Assembly (NCBI RefSeq): GCF_947331465.1
Contig: NZ_CAMZOK010000003.1
Location: 248,001-312,000 of the forward strand
Direction: 5' to 3'
DNA: 64,000 nt
Source of the DNA: Shimia sp. Alg240-R146
GTDB lineage: Bacteria > Pseudomonadota > Alphaproteobacteria > Rhodobacterales > Rhodobacteraceae
In this document: piece after piece, positions 22,638 to 30,946 of the stretch
Position numbering within the stretch: the stretch's first letter is position 1
Layout of the letters: each line of letters starts with the position of its first letter
The notes under the pieces: generated by a model
The model's input: only the letters and a program-made list of their open reading frames with translations
What the model was told of the DNA's origin: nothing
Databases searched by the model: none
Translations under genes and position numbers: made by a program

Positions 22638-23124
22638 AGGCGCCTGCCGAATACGTCAACTCATACGAGTGGCTATAGAGCTCGAAGATGTTGCCGAACG
22701 GATCTTCCATGTAGACCATTCGATAGGGTTTTTCGCCGGGGTAATATTTACGCACCTGTTTCATGCGCTGCTTGCCGCCCAGGCTCTCGATGACTTTAAT
22801 GCGGCCTTCAAGATCTTCATCCTGCACACAGAAGTGGAACAATCCGCGACGCCAGTATTCGAATGGCCGTTCTTCTTCGATTGTCTTGGGGAATTCGAAC
22901 AATTCGATGCCGACGCCGTCGCCCATTGAAAGGTGGGCTATGCGGAATTTGCCCCAGCCCTCGCCGAATACGTCATCGCACATCTCGCCGATGGCGCTGT
23001 CGTCGTGTAGGATTTCGGTCGGTTCCATCAGCACATAAAGACCAAACGCCTTGGAGTAGAAATCTACGGCCTTTTCGAGGTCCGGAACCGTGATGCCGAT
23101 GTGAGAAAACGTGAGTGCAGCCAT
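22630..23124 (-). CDS. VOC (glyoxalase/dioxygenase) family protein
   Basis: A 164-residue single VOC module pair. It begins LTFSHIGITVPDLEKAVDFY (metal His), has GVGIELFEF (Glu), RGLFHFCVQDEDL (His) and PFGNIFELYSHS (Glu), so all four metal-ligand positions of the superfamily can be placed. It could be a glyoxalase-type isomerase, a lactonase or a dioxygenase. The presence of mgsA in the same operon makes a methylglyoxal-related role worth considering but unproven. Confidence 0.75.
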   Translation of the reverse strand: MAALTFSHIGITVPDLEKAVDFYSKAFGLYVLMEPTEILHDDSAIGEMCDDVFGEGWGKFRIAHLSMGDGVGIELFEFPKTIEEERPFEYWRRGLFHFCVQDEDLEGRIKVIESLGGKQRMKQVRKYYPGEKPYRMVYMEDPFGNIFELYSHSYELTYSAGAYD

Positions 23125-23148
23125 GACAGGCTCCTTCTTTCTTGGGTG

Positions 23149-23937
23149 TTAAAGAATGTTGCGAACGATGCCACCTTCGATCCGGTGCGCCGCACCGTTC
23201 GAGGCGGTGCTTGCGGAAATCGTGACGATCATGCGGGCGACTTCGTCAGGTTGGACGAAGCGTTGGATCAGTGAGGTGGGCTCATCGGATTTGAAGTAGT
23301 TATTCACGATCGTGTCGAGTGGCTCGCCCTTCTGGTCGGCAAGGCCGTCAAAGTAAGCCTCGACACCTTCGGTCCAGGTTGGGCCCGGCAAGATTGAGTT
23401 GACCCGCACTTTCGTGCCTTTGGTCAATTCTGCCATGCCACGGGTCAGACCTAACATGGCAGTTTTGGTCACCGAATAATGCACCATCTGGGGCAACGGT
23501 TTGACAGCTGCTTCGCTGGCCATGTTGATGACAGATCCCTCGCCACGTTTGAGCATGGCGGGCAAGAAAATCCTGCTCATCCGAACGGCGGACAGAACGT
23601 TGATGTTGAAATAGTGCAGCCAGTCCTCATCGGTCAGCTCTTCGAACGGCTTGACCGAGAAGATACCGACATTGTTGACCAAAATGTCAACATCGCCCTG
23701 CGCTTTGGCAAACTCTGCCAATGCGGTCGCATCTTCGCTCTTGGACAGGTCGGCCGCGATGCCGGTGACATCGCCAAGTGATGACAGGTCATTCACGCAC
23801 GCAGTGACCTCTGCCTCTGTGAGGCCATGCACGATCAGTCGTGCACCTTCCTGCAAGTAGGTCTTTGCGGTCGCCTTCCCGATACCTGATCCTGAACCGG
23901 TGACCAGAACAAGCTTGTCTTTCAGTCCTAAATCCAT
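23149..23937 (-). CDS. Short-chain dehydrogenase/reductase
   Basis: A 262-residue SDR. TGSGSGIGKATAKTY at residues 14-28 binds the cofactor, N-N-V-G follows at about 89, catalytic Ser in INMASEAAVK and Y-S-V-T-K further on, then GTKVRVNSILPGPTWTEGV. The C-terminal RIEGGIVRNIL replaces the common V-D-G-G ending. It is probably a sugar or sugar-acid dehydrogenase. It sits between the ABC permease gene and the VOC gene in the leftward operon. Confidence 0.85.
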   Translation of the reverse strand: MDLGLKDKLVLVTGSGSGIGKATAKTYLQEGARLIVHGLTEAEVTACVNDLSSLGDVTGIAADLSKSEDATALAEFAKAQGDVDILVNNVGIFSVKPFEELTDEDWLHYFNINVLSAVRMSRIFLPAMLKRGEGSVINMASEAAVKPLPQMVHYSVTKTAMLGLTRGMAELTKGTKVRVNSILPGPTWTEGVEAYFDGLADQKGEPLDTIVNNYFKSDEPTSLIQRFVQPDEVARMIVTISASTASNGAAHRIEGGIVRNIL

Positions 23938-23952
23938 GTCACGTCCCCTATT

Positions 23953-24939
23953 CTACTTGACTTTCTTCGCAGATGATTTGCGCCCAAAAACACGCCACAT
24001 CAGGCCGGAGATTTCGGCACGCCACATGTCGATACCAACTGCCAGAAGGATGATCAGACCCAGTACAATGTTCTGCACTGAGGATGGCGCTGCGTTCAGG
24101 TTCAACCCATTCTGGACGATCACAATCGTCATTGCGCCCATCAACGTGGCAAGGATATTGCCCCGCCCGCCTGCAAGGCTGGCCCCGCCCACGACGGCGG
24201 CCGCAATGGCCTGCAGTTCAAGCGTTTGACCGTAATTGGGTGAACCGGAGTTGAGGCGCGCTGACATCAGGATTGCCCCTACCGCCGTCATGAAACCGGC
24301 AATGACAAACGTCATCGTCTGAACTTTACGCACGTTGATACCGGTCAGAACGGCAGCCGCAGGGTTGCCGCCAACGGCATAAATCTCGCGGCCCAGCTTT
24401 GTGAAGTTCATCGTGAAAGCGGCGAGTGCGTAAAAGAACACGAGGTAGAAAAAGGGCAACGGAACGCCAAGCAACTTACCGTAAAAGATTGGCTCCAACG
24501 CCGGATCAAGCGAGAAGATCGGCGAGCCATTATTGAACGTCAGCGCAAGACCACGGAATGCAATCAACGCGGCCAAAGTCGTGATGAACGAGGGTATTCG
24601 CCCGTAAGCCGTTATCAAACCAATAAGAAGCCCCAACAAACCGCCCACAAGAAGGATGAGCGGAAGTGCTAAGACAAGCGGAATGCCCATGAACTTGAGC
24701 ATCTGAGCAAGGATCATGGTCAGCAGGGCCACCATCGAGCCCGAGCTTAGGTCAATGCCGGCTGCAAAAATCACGATGGTGGACCCGATGGCAATTAACG
24801 CCACGATACTTACCTGCAACGACAGGTTGGATAGGTTGCCGGGATTTAGGAACCGATCGGTGGTCAGTGCAACGATAAGCGCGACAATCACCATGGCCGC
24901 AAAGGGACCGATCAACTGTGTGTCAAAAACTCGCTTCAT
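23953..24939 (-). CDS. Sugar ABC transporter permease (RbsC type)
   Basis: A 328-residue membrane protein with about nine hydrophobic helices. Family features: the region IVIFAAGIDLSSGSMVALLT, GRIPSFITTLAALIAFRGLA, YAVGGNPAAAVLTGINVRKV and AAVVGGASLAGGRGNILATL, which is the conserved EAA-like G-G-x-S-L-x-G-G-x-G motif of carbohydrate ABC permeases. It forms the channel with the ATPase gene just before it (4-bp ATGA overlap) and the binding protein at 26547. Confidence 0.92.
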   Translation of the reverse strand: MKRVFDTQLIGPFAAMVIVALIVALTTDRFLNPGNLSNLSLQVSIVALIAIGSTIVIFAAGIDLSSGSMVALLTMILAQMLKFMGIPLVLALPLILLVGGLLGLLIGLITAYGRIPSFITTLAALIAFRGLALTFNNGSPIFSLDPALEPIFYGKLLGVPLPFFYLVFFYALAAFTMNFTKLGREIYAVGGNPAAAVLTGINVRKVQTMTFVIAGFMTAVGAILMSARLNSGSPNYGQTLELQAIAAAVVGGASLAGGRGNILATLMGAMTIVIVQNGLNLNAAPSSVQNIVLGLIILLAVGIDMWRAEISGLMWRVFGRKSSAKKVK

Positions 24940-26459
24940 GCGAACGCCTCCTCAGGCTTGGTATGCAAGGCGTCCGCAGATGCCCGCACAAGATCATCGT
25001 GGTTAAGGTCTGATGCCTTCACAGTGCGCTTGATCGCGCCGTGCTGAACGACCGCAATCCGATCACTCATCGCCAATAGTTCATCGTGGTCCGAACTGAT
25101 CAGTATGATGGATTTGCCTGCACGCGTCAGTTTGTTGATAAGTTTGTAGACAGCGATCTTGGCGCCGATGTCGATCCCTTGGGTGGGTTCATCAAGGATC
25201 AGGATATCTGATTGAGAGAACAGCCAGCGCGCGATCACGATCTTTTGCTGGTTTCCACCGGACAGGAAATTCACCGTCTTTTCTTCAGCTTGGGTCGAGA
25301 TTTCCAGGTCGCGTATCAGGTCATGGGTGGCCTGCGCCTCGGCCTTGAGGTTCAAGACGCCAAACCGGTTGAGACCACCCAATGAGGCCGCCGTGATGTT
25401 TCCACTGGCGCGGAAGTTAAAGAACAACCCATCATATTTGCGGTTCTCTGGAACCAGAGCCAAACCTGCACGGATCGCATCGATTTCACGCCGAAAACGG
25501 ACCGGCTTGCCGCTTAGCAAGATCTGACCAGCACTCAGTTCATCGGTGCCGAACAACGCTCGGGCAATTTCCGTCCGACCGCTGCCCAACACGCCACCCA
25601 GACCAAGAACCTCACCTTTGTGAAGCGTAAAGGAGGCGTCAGTCACGCCAAACTCGGTAACCAGGCCTTGCGCCTCAAGTACGACGTCGTCGGACGCATT
25701 GTGTTCTTTCGGATAGTGCTCACCGATGTCTTCGCCGACCATGGCGCTAACGATATCAGAAACATTGATTTCAGTTTCGCCGCTGGCCCGCACCACGCGG
25801 CCATTGCGCAGGATGGTCACCTCATCGACGATCCGTTCGACCTCGTCGAGACGGTGAGACACATAAAGAATTGCGGTGCCACGGCTGCGCATGTTGCGCA
25901 AAAGCTGGTGCAGGCGTTCGATCTCTTCTTCGCCAAGGGCTGCCGTCGGCTCATCCAGAATGATCATTCGGGCGTCCATTGCGATGGCTTTGGCGATTTC
26001 AACAAGTTGTTGTTCGCCAACAGAAAGCGTTCCGGTGATCGCATTGGGCGACACATCAACGTCCATTTCTGCGAGAACACGGGCGGCATCATCATGAACT
26101 TTTTTCCAGTTGATCACTCCAAGACGCGACCGAGGCATATTGCCGAGGAAAATGTTTTCACCCACCGACAAGGTTGGCACGATTGAAAACTCTTGAAAAA
26201 CAGTGGCGATCCCATTGTCACGGGCAGCTTGTGGATCACTGATCGTCACCGCCGTTCCGCTATGCAGTATTTTGCCGCTATCGGGCTGCTGAACGCCGGA
26301 AAGCGTCTTGATCATTGTGGATTTGCCGCAGCCATTCTCGCCCAACAGCCCGTGAATAGAACCTGGCATGAGCTTGATGCAGACCTTGTCGTTCGCAAGA
26401 ACACCGGGATAGGCCTTGCTGATGTCGACAAACTCCCAAAGGGGCGTTTCGCTGGTCAT
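24936..26459 (-). CDS. Sugar ABC transporter ATPase (RbsA/MglA type)
   Basis: A 507-residue duplicated ABC ATPase. The first half has Walker A GLLGENGCGKSTMIKTLSG, signature TLSVGEQQLVEIAKAIAM and Walker B MIILDEPTAALG; the second half has GLGGVLGSGRTEIARALFG, a degenerate Walker A as usual for this class, with FLSGGNQQKIVIARWLF and ILILDEPTQGID. It energises import with the RbsC-type permease. I start it at ATG 26459 (GAGG site), not at 26486. Confidence 0.92.
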   Translation of the reverse strand: MTSETPLWEFVDISKAYPGVLANDKVCIKLMPGSIHGLLGENGCGKSTMIKTLSGVQQPDSGKILHSGTAVTISDPQAARDNGIATVFQEFSIVPTLSVGENIFLGNMPRSRLGVINWKKVHDDAARVLAEMDVDVSPNAITGTLSVGEQQLVEIAKAIAMDARMIILDEPTAALGEEEIERLHQLLRNMRSRGTAILYVSHRLDEVERIVDEVTILRNGRVVRASGETEINVSDIVSAMVGEDIGEHYPKEHNASDDVVLEAQGLVTEFGVTDASFTLHKGEVLGLGGVLGSGRTEIARALFGTDELSAGQILLSGKPVRFRREIDAIRAGLALVPENRKYDGLFFNFRASGNITAASLGGLNRFGVLNLKAEAQATHDLIRDLEISTQAEEKTVNFLSGGNQQKIVIARWLFSQSDILILDEPTQGIDIGAKIAVYKLINKLTRAGKSIILISSDHDELLAMSDRIAVVQHGAIKRTVKASDLNHDDLVRASADALHTKPEEAFA

Positions 26460-26502
26460 GCTATTGCCTCGACTTGAAGGTGACATTGAGTTGGCTAGCG
26501 CC

Positions 26503-26532
26503 TCCCGGCGGCACGTTCTTGCGCCGCCGGGA
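26503..26532. terminator. Strong stem-loop between binding protein and ATPase genes
   Basis: TCCCGGCGGC (26503-26512) and GCCGCCGGGA (26523-26532) are perfect 10-bp arms around a 10-nt loop. It lies just after the substrate-binding gene in the direction of transcription and has no long U-tract. Such hairpins often protect the upstream mRNA and lower expression of the ATPase and permease genes, so that binding protein is made in excess. Confidence 0.6.
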
Positions 26533-26546
26533 AACAGGGAGAAAGG

Positions 26547-27581
26547 TTAGTATTCTCTGGACGGCTGTGGGAACAGCTTCTCTGGCTCTTGCAGAACGCT
26601 AACCGCGCCCTCCATGTCCTCGATCGAGGTTGGTGTCTCGATCCACCCTCCGGGATAAGTGCCATTGAGAGCGTCAAGAGTTGCGTGCATCGCGGCTTTG
26701 CCCATCAAGAACGGCGACGTGTTGACGGTCGCCGTGATGTTGCCTGCAGCGATTTCTTCAAGTCCAGAAGTGTCGCCGTCGTTGCCGAGCAAAACGATGT
26801 CGTCCCGACCAAGCGCCTTGGCGGCAAAAGATGCACCAATGATCATATAGTCGTTTGCAGCAAAGATCATATCCAGATCAGGGTTGGACTGAAGAATGTC
26901 CATGCCTGCAGTATTGCCGCCCTCGACGTTCCATTTGCCGTCAATGGACACGACAACCTCAAAGTTTTCATTGCCTTCGATCCCGTCAAGGAAACCACCC
27001 ACGCGCTCGGTGGAGTGATAGCCCGGCTGGCCCTCGATGATACCAACTTGCAGGGGCTCATCGCCATAGTTCTCGATGGCCCAGTCTGCGATGGCGTGGG
27101 TGCCATTGCGTTGTGAATAGCCGACAACACCGTGGATCGGCGTCGGGAAGTTAGGGATGTCCGAGTTGATCATCAAGACGGCCATTCCGGCGTCGACAGC
27201 CTGCTCAAGCAGGGGGGCCGCGGCGAACTCGTCATGGGTTCCGAAGATAATTGCGTCAACGTCTTGCGTCAGCACATCCTGGATCATGCCCATCTGGCCG
27301 TTAATGTCCGCGCCCGACTGCGGGGCGAGCATGAAGACCTCAACGCCGGCTTCGGCAGCAACAGCTTTGATGCCCTCACCGATAGCGATGTAGTAGTTGA
27401 ACTCGGTCGCTGGCGGCATGTAGGCGATCCGAAAAACCTCATTCGTCGGCGTGATGGCGTCAATTGGGGCTTGTGCACCATCTTGAAGCAGTACCGGTGT
27501 CGGATAGTTTTCCGCAAATGTCACAGTTGCCAGCATGGCGAAACCAGCAGCAAGTGTTGTGTTCATCAATCGTTTTGTCAT
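26547..27581 (-). CDS. Sugar ABC transporter substrate-binding protein
   Basis: A 344-residue periplasmic binding protein of the RbsB/LacI-like group. A signal peptide (MTKRLMNTTLAAGFAMLATV, cleavage after TFA) is followed by the mature domain with FRIAYMPPATEFNYYIAIGE, VDAIIFGTHDEF, AVLMINSDIPNF, PLQVGIIEGQPGYHSTERV and DMIFAANDYMIIGASFAAKA. It captures the sugar for the permease and ATPase that follow. It lies 26 bp after the lactonase gene. Confidence 0.9.
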   Translation of the reverse strand: MTKRLMNTTLAAGFAMLATVTFAENYPTPVLLQDGAQAPIDAITPTNEVFRIAYMPPATEFNYYIAIGEGIKAVAAEAGVEVFMLAPQSGADINGQMGMIQDVLTQDVDAIIFGTHDEFAAAPLLEQAVDAGMAVLMINSDIPNFPTPIHGVVGYSQRNGTHAIADWAIENYGDEPLQVGIIEGQPGYHSTERVGGFLDGIEGNENFEVVVSIDGKWNVEGGNTAGMDILQSNPDLDMIFAANDYMIIGASFAAKALGRDDIVLLGNDGDTSGLEEIAAGNITATVNTSPFLMGKAAMHATLDALNGTYPGGWIETPTSIEDMEGAVSVLQEPEKLFPQPSREY

Positions 27582-27606
27582 TTTTCTCCTCCCAGAGAAT
27601 GGTTAC

Positions 27607-28476
27607 TTATCCAGTGAAGGGCGTGTCATTCACGCCGTGAACGCCGGGTTTGACGGCAAATAATCCGCCGGAGTCCGGTTCTTTTTTTAAGGCAGCCTCA
27701 TCGCTCATCAGGCGAGAGGTCGTAATGAAGAGCGTGTCGAGGTCTGGTCCCCCGAACGCGCAGCAAGTTGGTTTCCACACCGGGACGTTTATGACGCGAT
27801 CAATGGTGCCGTCGGGCCCAACCCGCACGACGCGGTGGCCTTCCCATTCGGCATTCCAAACACCGCCTTCGGCATCGACACAGGATCCATCCGGCAATCC
27901 GGGCTCAGCTTTAAAAGATGCGTGCACACGCCGTCTGGAAACGGACCCAGTGTTGGTATTGTAGTCAAAGGCCACAATTTCGCGGTCTGGAGTATCGGCG
28001 AAATACATCGTGGTGCCAGCTGGGGAAAAACAGGTGGAGTTGGCGCAGGATACTTTGTCGATCAGAGTTCGAACCGAGAGATCGCTGTCGATGCAAATCA
28101 CCGACGAATCCGGCGAACCCGACGCTTCGTTCATGCCGCCGACGACAAGACGTCCCTGCCGATCGGTCCGCCCGTCGTTCAATCGAGTTTCGGGGTTTTC
28201 AGGTTCGAATCGCGTGACGAGGGTTTCAGACTTCGTTTCTGGATCAAACAGAACAACCCGATCAGCATAGGCTACGATCAATCCGCCAACTTCTCGTGGG
28301 GCAAAGCAGCAAACCCGTTCGGGCATTTCATGCGAAGCGCTGGAAGAGGTCGAAGGGTCATAAGACCAAAGGGCGCGGCCTTCGATATCCGTCCACCAAA
28401 CAAGCCCGTCTGCGGGGTTCCAAAAGATCCCTTCGCCATGCTCGTTTTTGCAGTCGAGAACCAGCTCCGCATGCAT
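27607..28476 (-). CDS. SMP-30/gluconolactonase family lactonase
   Basis: A 289-residue six-bladed propeller lactonase. It begins with the conserved CKNEHGEGIFWNPADGLVWW (metal Glu), then FEPENPETRLNDGRTDRQGR (N-D-G-x-x-D), SCANSTCFSPAGTTMYFADT and PDGSCVDAEGGVWNAEW, which provide the metal-binding Asn and Asp. It hydrolyses sugar lactones to acids. ATG at 28476 has GGGAGG 10 bp upstream; the longer frame from 28500 has no such site. It is the first gene of the long leftward operon, whose promoter lies over the palindromes at 28507-28546. Confidence 0.9.
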   Translation of the reverse strand: MHAELVLDCKNEHGEGIFWNPADGLVWWTDIEGRALWSYDPSTSSSASHEMPERVCCFAPREVGGLIVAYADRVVLFDPETKSETLVTRFEPENPETRLNDGRTDRQGRLVVGGMNEASGSPDSSVICIDSDLSVRTLIDKVSCANSTCFSPAGTTMYFADTPDREIVAFDYNTNTGSVSRRRVHASFKAEPGLPDGSCVDAEGGVWNAEWEGHRVVRVGPDGTIDRVINVPVWKPTCCAFGGPDLDTLFITTSRLMSDEAALKKEPDSGGLFAVKPGVHGVNDTPFTG

Positions 28477-28506
28477 CAAAAATTTCCTCCCAGGGTGCAA
28501 TTCTGA

Positions 28507-28546
28507 TATCTGATATTCCAGCTTGCCCTATCTGGTGTATCAGATA
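28507..28546. promoter_or_regulatory. GntR operators in the divergent promoter
   Basis: The best site is TATCTGG (28529-28535)/TCAGATA (28540-28546) with a TGTA centre, one mismatch from the site at 13654. A weaker site starts with TATCTGA at 28507-28513 with a poor second arm. They lie between the divergent lactonase operon and the second GntR gene, so both directions are probably controlled together. Confidence 0.65.
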
Positions 28547-28585
28547 TCTTGACCCTTGCAACTCATTTTTTAGGGAGGCCTGTTT

Positions 28586-29257
28586 ATGGCACTCGAACGG
28601 CCCAAATCGCTCCGGGAATTAGCGCTGGAACATTTGCGAAACAGCATAATTGATGGCTCTCTAAAGATGGGGCAAATCCTATCGGAGCGGAAAATCTCGG
28701 AGGAGTTGGGCGTTTCAAAATCCCCGGTGCGCGAAGCGCTTGCACAGTTGCGGGACGAGGGATTGGTTAGCATCGAGCCGCAGAAAGGCGCCCGCGTGTT
28801 TTCGCTTTCTGATTCGGAAGTCACGCAGATCTGCGACTTCAGGCAAGCAATCGAAACGGCTGCATTTGAATATGCCCTAGCAAGAGACCCTGATGGCCTG
28901 GCCGAGGGCATGCTGCGAGTGGTGAAGGCGATGGAGCGCGAACGCGGGCGCGCCAATGAGAAAGAGTATCTGGCACTTGATACACAGTTTCATCAGTTGA
29001 TTTTTGAGCACGCCGGAAATGATTATCTCACGGCGAGCTATACACGCTACGTCGGCAAGATTGCCGCGCTTCGAACCCATTTAGCGAAGTTGCCACAACA
29101 TACTGAACTTTCATTCGACGAGCATAGGAAGATTACCAAAGCCGTGCGCCAAGGAGACATGTCGGAAATCAAGGCACTCCTGGTAGAACACATTGACCGT
29201 ACGCGGCAGGCCTACAAGAGCGCATCCATCGTGTTGGAAGGCATGAAGACGTCCTAA
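28586..29257 (+). CDS. GntR family regulator, FCD subfamily (second)
   Basis: A 223-residue paralogue of the 12922 regulator. The winged helix contains SEELGVSKSPVREALAQLRD with nearly the same recognition helix, and the FCD domain has LDTQFHQLIFEHAG and DEHRKITKAV metal-ligand positions. The similar helices agree with the finding that all three operators share one consensus. It diverges from the lactonase operon and is followed by an intrinsic terminator. ATG at 28586 has GGGAGG upstream. Confidence 0.88.
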   Translation: MALERPKSLRELALEHLRNSIIDGSLKMGQILSERKISEELGVSKSPVREALAQLRDEGLVSIEPQKGARVFSLSDSEVTQICDFRQAIETAAFEYALARDPDGLAEGMLRVVKAMERERGRANEKEYLALDTQFHQLIFEHAGNDYLTASYTRYVGKIAALRTHLAKLPQHTELSFDEHRKITKAVRQGDMSEIKALLVEHIDRTRQAYKSASIVLEGMKTS

Positions 29258-29279
29258 GGATCACGAACGACTATCTGAG

Positions 29280-29307
29280 GGCGGCCCCCAAAAGGGGCCG
29301 CCTTTTT
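29280..29307 (+). terminator. Intrinsic terminator after the second GntR gene
   Basis: GGCGGCCCC (29280-29288) and GGGGCCGCC (29294-29302) form a perfect 9-bp stem with a 5-nt loop (CAAAA), followed by TTTTT. It separates the regulator from the second ABC operon, which then has its own promoter and operator. Confidence 0.9.
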
Positions 29308-29337
29308 CATGGCCGAGGCTTCCGTTTCGTTATCGGT

Positions 29338-29361
29338 TGACATCTGAGATATCAGATGTCA
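29338..29361. promoter_or_regulatory. GntR operator before the second ABC operon
   Basis: TGACATCTGA (29338-29347) and TCAGATGTCA (29352-29361) are perfect 10-bp arms around GATA. The inner ATCTGA/TCAGAT matches the sites at 13654 and 28529. It lies 22 bp before the ATG of the ABC ATPase gene and so probably blocks transcription when bound. Confidence 0.8.
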
Positions 29362-29383
29362 GGCAGGGCTTGGGAGGAATACG

Positions 29384-30946
29384 ATGTCGTTAAGCTTGTT
29401 AGGGAATCCAAGCGTTTCGCCACCCCTGATTCGATTGGATCGGGTGAGCAAGAGCTTTGGCATGAATGTCGTTCTGGACGGCGTGGATTTTGATTTGCAC
29501 CCTGGTGAGGTTCACGCCCTATGTGGGGAGAACGGCGCCGGTAAGTCCACCTGCCTAGGGCTTCTCTATGGCCTACATCAACCATCTGGTGGACGAGTTC
29601 TTCTCAACGACAAGGAAGAACGGATCGATACTCCCTCACATGCGCAATCACTCGGTGTGGGGTGCGTATTTCAGGAGTTGAGTCTCGCCGGCGCACTTTC
29701 TGTCGCGGAAAACATCTATGCTGGGCGTGCGCCAACCCACTTCGGTGTCGTTGACTGGCCGGAGTTGCGCCGCCGCGCTGAAGAGCTTCTGGCTGAATTC
29801 GGTCTTCGCATTGATGTGTCAAAACCCGTCGACAGCCTGCCGATCAGTTCCCGCCAGATTGTCGAAATTGCCAAAGCACTTTCCCTCAATTCGCGTATTT
29901 TGTTGCTGGACGAACCCACATCCGCACTGGCCCCAGACGAAGTCGATGCTTTGTTCGATGTCCTCCGTTCTCTGACCAAGAAAGGGATTGGGATCGTCTA
30001 CGTTAGCCATCACATGGCCGAGATTTTCCGGATTTCCGATCGCGTCACGGTCCTGCGGGACGGCCGCAAGATCAGCACCTTGCCCGTTTCAGAAACGTCT
30101 CAGGAACAGGTCGTTGCTGAAATGATCGGCGGGGCGCACCCCGACGAGATTAACCGATCCGAAGATGCCACCGGCGAAGTGGTTCTTGACGTCAACAAGC
30201 TGTCGCATCCAGGAGTTTTCGATGACATTTCTTTTTCCATCAAGGCTGGGGAAATTGTCGGTATGGCCGGGCTGATGGGCGCGCGCCGCAGTGAAATCGT
30301 CCGTTCACTCGTTGGGCTCATGCCCGGCGCGACGGGCAACATCCATATGCATGGGCAGCCCGTCAAATTCACTTGTTTGCGCCAAGCCATGCGGCACAGC
30401 GTTGGCTTTGTTCCCGAAGAACGCAAAACCGAAGGGCTCTTCCTTGAGCAATCGCTCAGCGACAATCTGATCGCCGCGAGCCTGTCTGATCACACACGCC
30501 TTGGAGTTATGCGCAGAGCTTCGATTAAGGGCGCTGCCACAACGGCGATTGACGCGTTTAGCGTCAAAGCAAGCGGTGTTTCCGAGGAAGTCGGGGCACT
30601 CTCGGGTGGAAACCAGCAAAAGATCATGTTGGCCAAATGGTTGAAACGCGCACCCGACCTTTTGATCGTGGAAGAGCCGACAAAAGGTGTCGACGTGGGC
30701 GCCAAATTCCAGATTCATACTGAATTACTGCGGCGTGCAGCCGATGGCATGGCCATTCTGGTCGTGTCCTCTGACTTCCCGGAATTGCTGTCGTTATCCT
30801 CGCGCATTCTTGTCGTCCACGATGGCCAACTTAAGGGCGATATCGCCGCGCAGGAAGCAACCGAGGACGTTGTCTTGCAGATGGCCGCAGGGACCGCAGC
30901 CCCGTCAATCGCACCGTCAAACACAATTACAGGAGCCACATCATGA
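29384..30946 (+). CDS. Sugar ABC transporter ATPase (second system)
   Basis: A 520-residue duplicated ATPase. First half: Walker A CGENGAGKSTCLGLLYG, Q-loop CVFQELSLAG, LPISSRQIVEIAKALS (signature with S-S-R-Q instead of S-G-G-Q, as is usual in this half) and ILLLDEPTSAL. Second half: GLMGARRSEIVRSLVG in place of Walker A, LSGGNQQKIMLAKWL and LLIVEEPTKGVD. It is close to the 24936 ATPase in layout but clearly different in sequence, so the cluster has two separate importers. GGGAGG precedes the ATG. It overlaps the permease gene by 4 bp. Confidence 0.92.
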   Translation: MSLSLLGNPSVSPPLIRLDRVSKSFGMNVVLDGVDFDLHPGEVHALCGENGAGKSTCLGLLYGLHQPSGGRVLLNDKEERIDTPSHAQSLGVGCVFQELSLAGALSVAENIYAGRAPTHFGVVDWPELRRRAEELLAEFGLRIDVSKPVDSLPISSRQIVEIAKALSLNSRILLLDEPTSALAPDEVDALFDVLRSLTKKGIGIVYVSHHMAEIFRISDRVTVLRDGRKISTLPVSETSQEQVVAEMIGGAHPDEINRSEDATGEVVLDVNKLSHPGVFDDISFSIKAGEIVGMAGLMGARRSEIVRSLVGLMPGATGNIHMHGQPVKFTCLRQAMRHSVGFVPEERKTEGLFLEQSLSDNLIAASLSDHTRLGVMRRASIKGAATTAIDAFSVKASGVSEEVGALSGGNQQKIMLAKWLKRAPDLLIVEEPTKGVDVGAKFQIHTELLRRAADGMAILVVSSDFPELLSLSSRILVVHDGQLKGDIAAQEATEDVVLQMAAGTAAPSIAPSNTITGATS

